Assembly: GCA_023053685.1 (NCBI GenBank)
Contig: JALIGW010000062.1
Location: forward strand, 434,001 to 498,000
Source: Diadophis punctatus similis
Taxonomy: Eukaryota > Chordata > Lepidosauria > Squamata > Dipsadidae
Direction of reading: 5' to 3'
DNA length: 64,000 nucleotides
Part shown: positions 6,795 to 19,418 of the stretch, piece after piece
How the letters are laid out: each line of letters begins with the position of its first letter
Position numbering within the stretch: position 1 is the stretch's first letter
Translations under genes and position numbers: made by a program
The notes under the pieces: model-generated
What the model was told of the DNA's origin: nothing
What the model saw: the letters and a program-made list of their open reading frames with translations, nothing else
The model's database searches: none

Positions 6795-8520
6795 CTCAGA
6801 GCAGCCCGCGCTGTGTTTTTATGACCGATTTTACACCCATTTTCTTGCCATTCGCAGGTGCTTCTGACACGAATAAGCGCCACACGCAAAATAAAGCTCC
6901 CGCTCCGAACGTGTGGATGGGAAAGGAACCCTCGGGAAGGGCCCGAGAGGAAGAGCGGTGGGGAAGGATTGTCCTTTTAAAGAGCCCCACCTGCAAAAAC
7001 CGCACCCCCACCTCCGTCCACGGGTCTGCTGCGTTCACACGACAAGTTCGCGGCTGCGGGGCTGGCTCCAGCCCATCCCAGCTGGCTCAATCATAAAGCA
7101 AAGCTAATCCAGCCCTGGCTTCCCGCGGGCCTAGCTGCCGGGCGCCGCTCCCTCGGGCCGAAAGAGGCTGTCGCTGCCCCAACCTGACCGACAGCGCGGG
7201 TCCCACCTGCTCAAAGCCGCTACGGCTGGAGGAGCGCTTAGGAACCCTCGGCCGGAAGCGGGGGGAACACGCCGGGTAACGAACCAGGAAGTGACGTCAC
7301 GCACGGCCTTAACGGAACCGGAATTACAACCGCCATTTTCCCGTCTGAGGAAAGAGAAAGCCACACCTACTTTCACCAACTTGGGGCAAACAATCGCCTA
7401 GGCTCCGCCCTCCTGCCCATGCGTCAGCCAATGCGCTGTTCGCTTTCTTTTCCGGGCTTTGCCAATCTGCGGCCGCGGAGCATCATCCAATAGCGGCGCA
7501 CAACGAGAGGGAGAGAGCCCGTGTGGTATGAACACGTGATGTCTTGGAAACAGCCAACCAGGAGGAAAAGAAACAGAAAGGGGAGGTTGCAACGTGTGAC
7601 GGTATTCAATGAACGGAGAGGACGCAATCCTCCCGGGGCGCTTCCAGAAGGAGCCGTTCAGTCCGCGCGATCTCCCGCGGCAGACGGTTGGGTTCTGTTG
7701 CGTGCCGTAGAAGAGACCGAACTGTCACGTAGAGGCTCCCCATTCAAGGGCAACCCTCTTCGGCCTCATTACACGATGCGGCCCTCTCGTGGGCCTCCCT
7801 CCCAGTGTCTCCCCGCCAGACCAGACCTCGGGCGCCCCGGCCTCCCCTCCCTCCCAGGCCTCCCTTCTCCGGAGGACCCTCCCGGACTGCGACTCCCGGC
7901 GTCCCCTTCGCCCTACCTGCATCCGGCCGCATGCGCACTCGAATCGAAAAAGTCCTTCCGTCGTTTCTCTGATTCCCAAACTGAGCGCCTGACCGACCTC
8001 GGTCCCCTTTCGGCCAAACTCCGCCTCTTCCTCCCCTGGCCCCGCCCCCTGTAGCTCTGCTTTCTTGGTCCGATTTCGGAAGTCGGAAGAAAGCCATCCC
8101 AATGGCTGGCGTCAGGGACCACGCCCCCTACTCGACCCTTCAGCAGCCGCCTTCCTTCCATCTGCGTTCGTCCCCTCGCTTGGCTCCTCCCTTGCACCGC
8201 TGGCTCCGCCCCTCAGCTCCCTCCTCCCCGCCCTGCATGGCGGAATTGGGGCGAGGGGCTGGTGGGCGAATGGAGGATTCCCAAAGGGGCTGCAATGGAT
8301 GGGAATGGATGGAAGGTTCCCTCGCCGGCCTCGGCTTTCGTGTCCCGGAACCCTTTCTGCCTCCCCGGAGCTACTCGCTACCCCGCCTGCAGCCACGTGG
8401 GCATCTCGGGGTGGCCCCCTTTCCTCCTGGCACCCCCAGTCCAGGTACTCCCTGGCATCAAGATCTGCTTTGTCTCCCCGCTGGAAGGAAGGAAGGGAGA
8501 GATCGCGCTCGTTATTGCCA
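6790..8520 (-). promoter_or_regulatory. CpG island and promoter for the monomer 1 gene
   Basis: This is the first complete copy of the island. CRE 7292-7299, YY1-type site 7330-7339, CCAAT 7428-7432, 7462-7466 and 7487-7491. A good 5' splice site on the minus strand (GAGCAG|GTGGGA, GT at 7206-7205) lies 90-150 bp below these motifs. I infer an untranslated exon 1 from about 7350 to 7207, spliced to the acceptor at 6001. The start site is inferred from motif spacing only. Confidence 0.6.
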
Positions 8521-8907
8521 GCCTCAAAAGAAGCCTTGAATATAGCGATCCCTCTGTGTATTATAAGGATTATGAATTAAATTTCACGGCCACCTGATGC
8601 CCGGAGACTCCTGGCAGTTTCCTAATGATATAACTCGTTTTTGTTCTTGTGGGGCACCTACATTGTGAGAGGGGATGACGGGACAAATAATTAAGGGAAG
8701 AGGATAAAAGTGATTGCTGTAAAACTGTAATCAGGGCCTTGGTGGCTTTCAAAGCCAGGGTCCTTCTATCTTGGTGCCAAAATAAAAATATATTCTTGTA
8801 TTCTGTTTGGCGATCAATCGGCTTCAACACCAAGCTAAGGTCCAGTTTTGGGGACAACACAACGTCCCTTCCAGCTCTGTTGTCTTCTGTTCCGTTCCAT
8901 TCCTCAT

Positions 8908-9011
8908 CTTTTTTTTTTTATGTGTTTCTATATCTGCTGTGAGCCGCCCAGAGTCCCCCGGGAGTTGGGCGGCATAGAAATTTTAATAAATAAATAAATA
9001 AATAAATAAAT
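8908..9011 (+). mobile_element. 104-bp retroelement insertion, monomer 2
   Basis: It is the same insertion at the same site as 1697-1800, so the two descend from one event followed by duplication of the monomer. Confidence 0.75.
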
Positions 9012-9345
9012 CTTATCCTGATAATTAAAGGGTATTGGCCCCCAGGCAGAACCTTGGGGTACCCCACTGCCTATTTCCTTCTATGTGGAAGGGAAGTTCC
9101 TTTAAGGCAGGGGTGGGGAGCTATGCCCCCTTTATGACCTGTGGACTTCAACTCCCAGAATTCCTGAGCCAAGTGTTTTGTACATATTCTGGATGGATTC
9201 TCTTACTGTTTACTTACCTATTTTGACTTGCATGCTTGTTCAATCACCCACAATGCTACTCTTCCCTGAAGTTCAAGAGCTGAGTGTTTACTGCCTGATT
9301 CCCTTCCAGTCACCAATGCAGTTTGTTTCGGCAGATATATTCTTT

Positions 9346-10756
9346 TTTTAAATTATTTTTTATGTACACAAAGACTTGACATGACAACATACAAACATAT
9401 AGTCTTAGGAATCCCACTTCCTATCTTGCTTATAGCTAAAGATCAGTACAAAATTTCGTATACCTATATTGTAAATATTTACATTTCTAATTCATTTCAG
9501 TATCCATTTCTTCCATATATTCATCAGTGTAAGTTATCTTATTTACTAAATCCTTACTTCTATCATAATTTAACTAACAATTCTCTATATTATCTAATAA
9601 TATAATAGTATAATAATATAATATTGAATTAAATATTACTCAATATTTAATCTCATTTAATTATTATATCACAACGTAGAATATTCCAATTTCTAATTAG
9701 CTTTGTATTCTATTTCATCTAACTCCCATATAAATTTCTTTAATACATTCTCAATCCTCTATTTCTAATTACATTTATTTAGGAATCTATCTTCTCCATT
9801 GTGTAGAGACCCATATACATATATATCTAACCTATCTTTACTATTCATTTCATAACTCCGCATCACTATTGTTTCTATAAATTAGATTTCTCACCATATG
9901 CCATATAATTTATACTCTACCACACTTTAATATATTTTATTATCTACTTGAAATATATATGATTTTTTATAATAATATTGCATCAATGTCCAATTTTCAA
10001 AGCTTCATAAGTATTCTATTTCTCTTTTTTAGTATATTGGAGTCCATTTATGTTAATAGAAATCAATTTGATTTCTTCTCTCATTTTTATTTATATTGTT
10101 TTCTTGTTCTAGTTTCCCTTAATATCCTTCCTGTAGTTCTTTCTTGCTCTGTTTTTTCTTTTTCCTGTATTCTTTTTTCTCCTCTGTCTTTCGTTCTTTC
10201 CTCTATCACTCCTCCTCCTGACTGGTACCTTTCAATTCCTCCTTACTTTCTTCTTTACTTTCTTCTTCACCTTCCATCTCGAAATATTGTTCATGAAATT
10301 CATGAGTTTTCTCAATTGAATCTATTTTAACTTTCCTTCCTTGCCATGTCACTAAAATGCCCTCTGGCATCAGCCACCTAAATGTTTCCTTCTGTTTTAT
10401 CAGTTGGGAAGTTAAAAATCGATATTGTCTTCTAAGATTCCTAACCCGTCTTGGAATCTGCTTTAATACTATTATCTCCCTTCCTTTGTACTGAAATGTT
10501 TCTTCCCTGGTTCTATTGTAAATGCTATCTCTGACTGCCTTTTTTATCAATTTTACGTGTATTTCTTTTGGTAATTTATGTCACCGCATGTAATTCGTGT
10601 TCACTCTAAAGGCCTCATCTATTTCTCTTATTATTTCTTGCTTATCACGCTGCATTATTAGTGCTAATAGTTCCGCTATCTTTTCGTCTGTGTTTTCATC
10701 TTCATCTTCTTGGATATTCTGAAATGGAGACTGGCTGCTCTGTTGAGTTCCTCATC
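9346..10756 (-). pseudogene. Decayed L1 LINE, monomer 2
   Basis: It is the copy of the 2135-3545 remnant. ORF1 CTD frame 10550-10206 has Arg to Gln (TWQGRK) from T at 10342, shared only with monomer 6. Confidence 0.75.
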
Positions 10757-11079
10757 ATTGTGTCCAGGAAAACACATTGTAAAAAAAACCTCACGAGTTC
10801 AAAAAATTTGATTGAACTTGCGAGAAGGTTTTTTTTTACAACGAGTTTCCCTGGACACAACGGCAAGGAACGCGATGGAGCTGGAAAGGTAAGACGAGTG
10901 TCTCGCTTCTCGCCCGCCCCACCTGCCAGAAATTCAGGTCTCTACCCCTGATAATAAGGCCACCCCCTTATTTTGGGGGTCAAAAGAAAATAAGACCCTG
11001 TCTTATTTTCACGGAAACAGGGTAGATGCCTTTGAAGATGGTCATTTCTTTTGAAGGATTGTTCACATTCCACACATTC

Positions 11080-12363
11080 CTACTGTTTTTGTAAATGGAT
11101 CCTTTGATGTCTATAAAGGCTCCTGCTACGAGGAAAGCTCTTTCCACACTCCAGGCATTTATGAGGTTTTTCTCCTGTGTGGATTCTTTCGTGTGAATAA
11201 AGGTTGCTGTTACGACTGAAGCTCTTTCCACACTCCAAGCATTTGTGTGGTTTTTCTCCAGTGTGGATTCTTTGATGTGTATAAAGGCTGCTACTCTGAC
11301 TGAAGCTCTTTCCACACTCCAGGCATTTATGAGATTCTTCTCCAGTGTGGATCCTTTTATGTCTATAAAGGCTGCCCCTCCGACTGAAGTTCTTTCCACA
11401 CTCCAGGCATTTATGAGGTTTTTCTCCTGTGTGGATTCTTTGATGTGAATAAGTGCTGCTTTTATGACTGAAGCGCTTTCCACACTCCAAGCATTTATGA
11501 GATTTTTCTCCAGTGTGGATCCTTTTATGTCTATAAAGGCTGCCACTCTGACTGAAGCTCTTTCCACACTCCAGGCATTTATGAGGTTTTTCTCCAGTGT
11601 GGATTCTTTCGTGTGAATAAAGGTTGCTGTTACGACTGAAGCTCTTTCCACACTCCAGGCATTTATGAGATTCTTCTCCAGTGTGGATCCTTTTATGTCT
11701 ATAAAGGCTGCCCCTCCGACTGAAGCTCTTTCCACACTCCAGGCATTTATGAGGTTTTTCTCCTGTGTGGATTCTTTGATGTGAATAAGTGCTGCTTTTA
11801 TGACTGAAGCGCTTTCCACACTCCAAGCATTTATGAGATTTTTCTCCAGTGTGGATCCTTTTATGTCTATAAAGGCTGCCACTCTGACTGAAGCTCTTTC
11901 CACACTCCAGGCATTTATGAGGTTTTTCTCCTGTGTGGATTCTTTCGTGTGAATAAAGGTTGCTGTTACGACTGAAGCTCTTTCCACACTCCAAGCATTT
12001 ATGCGGATTTTCTCCTGTGTGGATTCTTTGATGTGTATAAAGGCTGCTACTCTGACTGAAGCTCTTTCCACACTCCAGGCATTTATGAGATTTTTCTCCA
12101 GTGTGGATCCTTTTATGTCTATAAAGGCTGCCACTCTGACTGAAGCTCTTTCCACACTCCAGGCATTTATGACGTTTTCCCCCAATGTGGATTCTTTGAT
12201 GTGAATAAGTGCTGCTTTTATGACTGAAGCTCTTTCTACACTCCAAGCATTTATGAGGTTTTTCTCCTGTGTGGATCCTTTGGTGTCTATAAAGGTTGCC
12301 CCTGTGACTGAAGCTCTTTCCACATTCTAGGCATTTATTTAAAATTCTGCTTTCTCCCAATTT
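11080..12363 (-). CDS. C2H2 zinc-finger exon, 15 fingers (monomer 2)
   Basis: The finger order is that of monomer 1, and the last finger has PRSRS. A private Ser to Asn makes GKNFSRRG in finger 12. The upstream in-frame TAG (12366-12364), the missing ATG and the terminal TAG are as in monomer 1. Confidence 0.85.
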   Translation of the reverse strand, partial: KLGESRILNKCLECGKSFSHRGNLYRHQRIHTGEKPHKCLECRKSFSHKSSTYSHQRIHIGGKRHKCLECGKSFSQSGSLYRHKRIHTGEKSHKCLECGKSFSQSSSLYTHQRIHTGENPHKCLECGKSFSRNSNLYSHERIHTGEKPHKCLECGKSFSQSGSLYRHKRIHTGEKSHKCLECGKRFSHKSSTYSHQRIHTGEKPHKCLECGKSFSRRGSLYRHKRIHTGEESHKCLECGKSFSRNSNLYSHERIHTGEKPHKCLECGKSFSQSGSLYRHKRIHTGEKSHKCLECGKRFSHKSSTYSHQRIHTGEKPHKCLECGKNFSRRGSLYRHKRIHTGEESHKCLECGKSFSQSSSLYTHQRIHTGEKPHKCLECGKSFSRNSNLYSHERIHTGEKPHKCLECGKSFPRSRSLYRHQRIHLQKQ

Positions 12364-12393
12364 CTAGCCATTGCATTGCTTCCTTCTTTTTAG

Positions 12394-13200
12394 TCAAACC
12401 TGTATTTCTATAAAGATGAACGTTAGAAAAGAAAACATGGCCAGAAGTGCAACAATATTCAAAGGCAGCCCTTCCCAATGCAGAATTCCGACTTGGTTAC
12501 TTGCCATGTCAAGTTGAATATCAGATTCATCCTCTTCCAGGTCATCTGAGGAGAGAAGATATAAATGTGAGAGAAAGAAACATTTTAATTATTTATGAAA
12601 TTTATATGCAGCCCATTTGGCAGTTCCAGTCAACTTTGGGCGACTTGGAATGTAAAGACTTCAAAAGATAACTTGGAAACAAGGGGCTCCTTAGGACTGC
12701 GTTGCTGAGACAGCACATGGTGATCAGGAAGCCCATTTCATAGTTTACAAGTATCCTTATGATAACAGTTCTCTCATTTTTGTAATAATTAACAGTGCTG
12801 TGAGTTTCTGCTAATTTCCACCAGGACCCATCACATTTTTCTTTATTGGGGTGTTTTACAATACCATTTAAGCACTGTGGACATCTTGTAAAAGCACAAG
12901 GTAAATCTTTAGCACAAGAATGCTGTCCATAATACTCAAAAGCCCCGCTTCTGGTTTTAGTTATTTCTTGGCTCTCCTCCCCACCAAACTGGAGTCCAGC
13001 CACTGGAGACTTGTGATGCAGAAGGATATGAAAAGGCAAGATGGAGATCTTTTCCACCAGGCTGCACCTTCCTCTTCAGAGCCAGATTCCAAGCTGGAGT
13101 CCAGCGCTCCAATCCCATCTGATGGAATGACTGGGCCCAAACTCCTCTCCAGCTCTTCAATCTCCTGTCTGATTTTCTCTCGTTCCGCCTCGAGTTCCAT
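12394..13200 (-). CDS. SNAPC4-like two-exon N-terminus (monomer 2)
   Basis: Exons 13200-13068 and 12545-12394 (GC donor after 12505) are the copy of the monomer 1 exons. The translation and splice sites are unchanged. Confidence 0.55.
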
Positions 13201-13240
13201 TGCTGAGACGCCTGTAAACAAGACATAAAAGTCAAAGAAT

Positions 13241-13756
13241 GAATAGAATAGAATAGAATTACACAGTATACAGAATAGATTAGAATTAGAATAGAACACA
13301 ATGTAGAATAGAATGGAGTGGAGTGGGACGGAACAGAACTTTATTGTCACTTTAAATGCACACTAATCAGCATACATTAAAATGAAATTTCATTCTTTTC
13401 AGCTCTCAAAAGATAACCATGATGCATATACCCATATACTTATATGACACAGAGAAACATCACAGTGTAGTTTAGATGTATACATGTACAGGGCGAGAGA
13501 AATGAATCTTTAGAGTTTACCAGAACGGATGGCATAGGAAAGAAAACTGCTACAGAATCTGATAGTCCTGCTAGAAATACTTTGAAACCTCCTCCCAGAG
13601 GGGAGCAACAGAAACAGACAGTGGAGTGGGGTCTCGAACAATGCTTTGAGCTCTAAGCACATAGCGCTTATAAGCAGTATCCTGAATAACGCTAAGTGAG
13701 CTTCTCTGCTGTCATCACTACTCTCTGTAGGGACTTTCTATCTGAGGCGCTGCTGC
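13241..13756 (-). mobile_element. LINE 3' end, monomer 2
   Basis: It is the copy of the 6030-6545 fragment, with no notable change. Confidence 0.5.
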
Positions 13757-14000
13757 CACCAAACCAAATAGGGATACTGTTTGTTTAAACGCTCCCCATC
13801 CTGCCTCTGTAAAAAGCAGCCAGGAGAGGAAGAGAAAGATGTGCTCTGCTCATCCGATGCAGGAAACGCAGACGCTGGTTTGCAGGCTTCACTCTTCATG
13901 TACAAAGAGACCAATTCAGATTATAAAAAAGAGCTCACCCTCATTTCATTTATGCATTTGATTTATTAATTTATTTTTCACTGCCCAAAGGTCTCTGGGC

Positions 14001-15732
14001 GGCTCCTCAGAGCAGCCCGCGCTGTGTTTTTATGACCGATTTTACACCCATTTTCTTGCCATTCGCAGGTGCTTCTGACACGAATAAGCGCCACACGCAA
14101 AATAAAGCTCCCGCTCCGAACGTGTGGATGGGAAAGGAACCCTCGGGAAGGGCCCGAGAGGAAGAGCGGTGGGGAAGGATTGTCCTTTTAAAGAGCCCCA
14201 CCTGCAAAAACCGCACCCCCACCTCCGTCCACGGGTCTGCTGCGTTCACACGACAAGTTCGCGGCTGCGGGGCTGGCTCCAGCCCATCCCAGCTGGCTCA
14301 ATCATAAAGCAAAGCTAATCCAGCCCTGGCTTCCCGCGGGCCTAGCTGCCGGGCGCCGCTCCCTCGGGCCGAAAGAGGCTGTCGCTGCCCCAACCTGACC
14401 GACAGCGCGGGTCCCACCTGCTCAAAGCCGCTACGGCTGGAGGAGCGCTTAGGAACCCTCGGCCGGAAGCGGGGGGAACACGCCGGGTAACGAACCAGGA
14501 AGTGACGTCACGCACGGCCTTAACGGAACCGGAATTACAACCGCCATTTTCCCGTCTGAGGAAAGAGAAAGCCACACCTACTTTCACCAACTTGGGGCAA
14601 ACAATCGCCTAGGCTCCGCCCTCCTGCCCATGCGTCAGCCAATGCGCTGTTCGCTTTCTTTTCCGGGCTTTGCCAATCTGCGGCCGCGGAGCATCATCCA
14701 ATAGCGGCGCACAACGAGAGGGAGAGAGCCCGTGTGGTATGAACACGTGATGTCTTGGAAACAGCCAACCAGGAGGAAAAGAAACAGAAAGGGGAGGTTG
14801 CAACGTGTGACGGTATTCAATGAACGGAGAGGACGCAATCCTCCCGGGGCGCTTCCAGAAGGAGCCGTTCAGTCCGCGCGATCTCCCGCGGCAGACGGTT
14901 GGGTTCTGTTGCGTGCCGTAGAAGAGACCGAACTGTCACGTAGAGGCTCCCCATTCAAGGGCAACCCTCTTCGGCCTCATTACACGATGCGGCCCTCTCG
15001 TGGGCCTCCCTCCCAGTGTCTCCCCGCCAGACCAGACCTCGGGCGCCCCGGCCTCCCCTCCCTCCCAGGCCTCCCTTCTCCGGAGGACCCTCCCGGACTG
15101 CGACTCCCGGCGTCCCCTTCGCCCTACCTGCATCCGGCCGCATGCGCACTCGAATCGAAAAAGTCCTTCCGTCGTTTCTCTGATTCCCAAACTGAGCGCC
15201 TGACCGACCTCGGTCCCCTTTCGGCCAAACTCCGCCTCTTCCTCCCCTGGCCCCGCCCCCTGTAGCTCTGCTTTCTTGGTCCGATTTCGGAAGTCGGAAG
15301 AAAGCCATCCCAATGGCTGGCGTCAGGGACCACGCCCCCTACTCGACCCTTCAGCAGCCGCCTTCCTTCCATCTGCGTTCGTCCCCTCGCTTGGCTCCTC
15401 CCTTGCACCGCTGGCTCCGCCCCTCAGCTCCCTCCTCCCCGCCCTGCATGGCGGAATTGGGGCGAGGGGCTGGTGGGCGAATGGAGGATTCCCAAAGGGG
15501 CTGCAATGGATGGGAATGGATGGAAGGTTCCCTCGCCGGCCTCGGCTTTCGTGTCCCGGAACCCTTTCTGCCTCCCCGGAGCTACTCGCTACCCCGCCTG
15601 CAGCCACGTGGGCATCTCGGGGTGGCCCCCTTTCCTCCTGGCACCCCCAGTCCAGGTACTCCCTGGCATCAAGATCTGCTTTGTCTCCCCGCTGGAAGGA
15701 AGGAAGGGAGAGATCGCGCTCGTTATTGCCAG
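14001..15732 (-). promoter_or_regulatory. CpG island and promoter for the monomer 2 gene
   Basis: It is the same island at the monomer 2/3 junction. CRE at 14503-14510, YY1-type site at 14541-14550, CCAAT at 14639-14643, exon 1 donor GT at 14417-14416. All motifs are intact. Confidence 0.6.
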
Positions 15733-16454
15733 CCTCAAAAGAAGCCTTGAATATAGCGATCCCTCTGTGTATTATAAGGATTATGAATTAAATTTCACGG
15801 CCACCTGATGCCCGGAGACTCCTGGCAGTTTCCTAATGATATAACTCGTTTTTGTTCTTGTGGGGCACCTACATTGTGAGAGGGGATGACGGGACAAATA
15901 ATTAAGGGAAGAGGATAAAAGTGATTGCTGTAAAACTGTAATCAGGGCCTTGGTGGCTTTCAAAGCCAGGGTCCTTCTATCTTGGTGCCAAAATAAAAAT
16001 ATATTCTTGTATTCTGTTTGGCGATCAATCGGCTTCAACACCAAGCTAAGGTCCAGTTTTGGGGACAACACAACGTCCCTTCCAGCTCTGTTGTCTTCTG
16101 TTCCGTTCCATTCCTCATCTTATCCTGATAATTAAAGGGTATTGGCCCCCAGGCAGAAGCTTGGGGTACCCCACTGCCTATTTCCTTCTATGCGGAAGGG
16201 AAGTTCCTTTAAGGCAGGGCTGGGGAGCTATGCCCCCTTTATGACCTGTGGACTTCAACTCCCAGAATTCCTCAGCCAAGTGTTTTGTACATATTCAGGA
16301 TGGATTCTCTTACTGTTTACTTACCTATTTTGACTTGCATGCTTGTTCAATCACCCACAATGCTACTCTTCCCTGAAGTTCAAGAGCTGAGTGTTTACTG
16401 CCTGATTCCCTTCCAGTCACCAATGCAGTTTGTTTCAGCAGATATATTCTTTAT

Positions 16455-17865
16455 TAATATTGTTTTTTATGTACACAAAAACTTGACCTGACATAACATA
16501 CAAACATATAGTCTTAGGAATCCCACTTCCTATCTTGCTCATAGCTAAAGATCCGTACAAAATTTCGTATACCTATATTGTAAATATTTACATTTCTAAT
16601 TCATTTCAGTATCCATTTCTTCCATATATTCATCAGTGTAAGTTATCTTATTTACTAAATCCTTACTTCTATCATAATTTAACTAACAATTCTCTATATT
16701 ATCTAATAATATAATAGTATAATAATATAATATTGAATTAAATATTACTCAATATTTAATCTCATTTAATTATTATATCACAACGTAGAATATTCCAATT
16801 TCTAATTAGCTTTGTATTCTATTTCATCTAACTCCCATATAAATTTCTTTAATACATTCTCAATCCTCTATTTCTAATTACATTTATTTAGGAATCTATC
16901 TTCTCCATTGTGTAGAGACCCATATACATATATATCTAACCTATCTTTACTATTCATTTCATAACTCCGCATCACTATTGTTTCTATAAATTAGATTTCT
17001 CACCATATGCCATATAATTTATACTCTACCACACTTTAATATATTTTATTATCTACTTGAAATATATATGATTTTTTATAATAATATTGCATCAATGTCC
17101 AATTTTCAAAGCTTCATAAGTATTCTATTTCTCTTTTTTAGTATATTGGAGTCCATTTATGTTAATAGAAATCAATTTGATTTCTTCTCTCATTTTTATT
17201 TATATTGTTTTCTTGTTCTAGTTTCCCTTAATATCCTTCCTGTAGTTCTTTCTTGCTCTGTTTTTTCTTTTTCCTGTATTCTTTTTTCTCCTCTGTCTTT
17301 CGTTCTTTCCTCTATCACTCCTCCTCCTGACTGGTACCTTTCAATTCCTCCTTACTTTCTTCTTTACTTTCTTCTTCACCTTCCATCTCGAAATATTGTT
17401 CATGAAATTCATGAGTTTTCTCAATTGAATCTATTTTAACTTTCCTTCCTCGCCATGTCACTAAAATGCCCTCTGGCATCAGCCACCTAAATGTTTCCTT
17501 CTGTTTTATCAGTTGGGAAGTTAAAAATCGATATTGTCTTCTAAGATTCCTAACCCGTCTTGGAATCTGCTTTAATACTATTATCTCCCTTCCTTTGTAC
17601 TGAAATGTTTCTTCCCTGGTTCTATTGTAAATGCTATCTCTGACTGCCTTTTTTATCAATTTTACGTGTATTTCTTTTGGTAATTTATGTCACCGCATGT
17701 AATTCGTGTTCACTCTAAAGGCCTCATCTATTTCTCTTATTATTTCTTGCTTATCACGCTGCATTATTAGTGCTAATAGTTCCGCTATCTTTTCGTCTGT
17801 GTTTTCATCTTCATCTTCTTGGATATTCTGAAATGGAGACTGGCTGCGCTGTTGAGTTCCTCATC
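16455..17865 (-). pseudogene. Decayed L1 LINE, monomer 3
   Basis: It is the copy of the 2135-3545 remnant, with the ORF1 CTD frame at 17659-17315. The A-rich tail region carries type-B substitutions (up to 16554). Confidence 0.75.
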
Positions 17866-18188
17866 ATTGTGTCCAGGAAAACACATTGTAAAAAAAACCT
17901 CACGAGTTCAAAAAATTTGATTGAACTTGCGAGAAGGTTTTTTTTTACAACGAGTTTCCCTGGACACAACGGCAAGGAACGCGATGGAGCTGGAAAGGTA
18001 AGACGAGTGTCTCGCTTCTCGCCCGCCCCACCTGCCAGAAATTCAGGTCTCTACCCCTGATAATAAGGCCACCCCCTTATTTTGGGGGTCAAAAGAAAAT
18101 AAGACCCTGTCTTATTTTCACGGAAACAGGGTAGATGCCTTTGAAGATGGTCATTTCTTTTGAAGGATTGTTCACATTCCACACATTC

Positions 18189-19388
18189 CTACTGTTTTTG
18201 TAAATGGATCCTTTGATGTCTATAAAGGCTCCTGCTATGAGGAAAGCTCTTTCCACACTCCAGGCATTTATGAGGTTTTTCTCCTGTGTGGATTCTTTCG
18301 TGTGAATAAAGGTTGCTGTTACGACTGAAGCTCTTTCCACACTCCAAGCATTTGTGTGGTTTTTCTCCAGTGTGGATTCTTTGATGTGTATAAAGGCTGC
18401 TACTCTGACTGAAGCTCTTTCCACACTCCAGGCATTTATGAGGTTTTTCTCCTGTGTGGATTCTTTGATGTGAATAAGTGCTGCTTTTATGACTGAAGCG
18501 CTTTCCACACTCCAAGCATTTATGAGATTTTTCTCCAGTGTGGATCCTTTTATGTCTATAAAGGCTGCCACTCTGACTGAAGCTCTTTCCACACTCCAGG
18601 CATTTATGAGGTTTTTCTCCAGTGTGGATTCTTTCGTGTGAATAAAGGTTGCTGTTACGACTGAAGCTCTTTCCACACTCCAGGCATTTATGAGATTCTT
18701 CTCCAGTGTGGATCCTTTTATGTCTATAAAGGCTGCCCCTCCGACTGAAGCTCTTTCCACACTCCAGGCATTTATGAGGTTTTTCTCCTGTGTGGATTCT
18801 TTGATGTGAATAAGTGCTGCTTTTATGACTGAAGCGCTTTCCACACTCCAAGCATTTATGAGATTTTTCTCCAGTGTGGATCCTTTTATGTCTATAAAGG
18901 CTGCCACTCTGACTGAAGCTCTTTCCACACTCCAGGCATTTATGAGGTTTTTCTCCTGTGTGGATTCTTTCGTGTGAATAAAGGTTGCTGTTACGACTGA
19001 AGCTCTTTCCACACTCCAAGCATTTATGCGGATTTTCTCCTGTGTGGATTCTTTGATGTGTATAAAGGCTGCTACTCTGACTGAAGCTCTTTCCACACTC
19101 CAGGCATTTATGAGATTTTTCTCCAGTGTGGATCCTTTTATGTCTATAAAGGCTGCCACTCTGACTGAAGCTCTTTCCACACTCCAGGCATTTATGACGT
19201 TTTCCCCCAATGTGGATTCTTTGATGTGAATAAGTGCTGCTTTTATGACTGAAGCTCTTTCTACACTCCAAGCATTTATGAGGTTTTTCTCCTGTGTGGA
19301 TCCTTTGGTGTCTATAAAGGTTGCCCCTGTGACTGAAGCTCTTTCCACATTCTAGGCATTTATTTAAAATTCTGCTTTCTCCCAATTT
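18189..19388 (-). CDS. C2H2 zinc-finger exon, 14 fingers (monomer 3)
   Basis: Compared with the 15-finger form, finger 12 (RRGS) is missing by a clean 84-bp in-frame deletion. The order ends RNSN, QSGS, HKSS, QSSS, RNSN, then a last finger with PHSRS (Arg to His, a C-to-T change at a CpG). The lack of an ATG and the flanking stops are as in monomer 1. Confidence 0.85.
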   Translation of the reverse strand, partial: KLGESRILNKCLECGKSFSHRGNLYRHQRIHTGEKPHKCLECRKSFSHKSSTYSHQRIHIGGKRHKCLECGKSFSQSGSLYRHKRIHTGEKSHKCLECGKSFSQSSSLYTHQRIHTGENPHKCLECGKSFSRNSNLYSHERIHTGEKPHKCLECGKSFSQSGSLYRHKRIHTGEKSHKCLECGKRFSHKSSTYSHQRIHTGEKPHKCLECGKSFSRRGSLYRHKRIHTGEESHKCLECGKSFSRNSNLYSHERIHTGEKPHKCLECGKSFSQSGSLYRHKRIHTGEKSHKCLECGKRFSHKSSTYSHQRIHTGEKPHKCLECGKSFSQSSSLYTHQRIHTGEKPHKCLECGKSFSRNSNLYSHERIHTGEKPHKCLECGKSFPHSRSLYRHQRIHLQKQ

Positions 19389-19418
19389 CTAGCCATTGCA
19401 TTGCTTCCTTCTTTTTAG

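Larger units (their letters stand above)
1..7211. repeat. Macrosatellite monomer 1, type A
   Basis: This is the reference monomer (7211 bp). Position 1 ('caaagccgctacgg') recurs at 7212, 14423, 21448, 28473, 34824, 42035, 49061, 55412 and 62287. It carries the 104-bp retroelement insertion (1697-1800) and a 15-finger exon. The start point is arbitrary because the window opens inside the array. The promoter of the minus-strand gene in this monomer lies across the junction, in the first 350 bp of monomer 2. The monomer boundary falls within a CpG island, not at a transposon end or a terminal repeat. Confidence 0.97.
7212..14422. repeat. Macrosatellite monomer 2, type A
   Basis: It is 7211 bp and collinear with monomer 1 throughout. 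It has the 104-bp insertion (8908-9011) and 15 fingers. Two markers are shared only with monomer 6: T at 10342 in the L1 ORF1 remnant and A at 13932. A private change makes Ser to Asn in finger 12 (GKNFSRRG, near 11390). Confidence 0.97.

Noticed and set aside
5157..7211. Search for a KRAB, SCAN or BTB exon upstream of the fingers.
   Set aside because: No such motif is readable on the minus strand between the finger exon and the promoter; only the SNAPC4-like exons appear.
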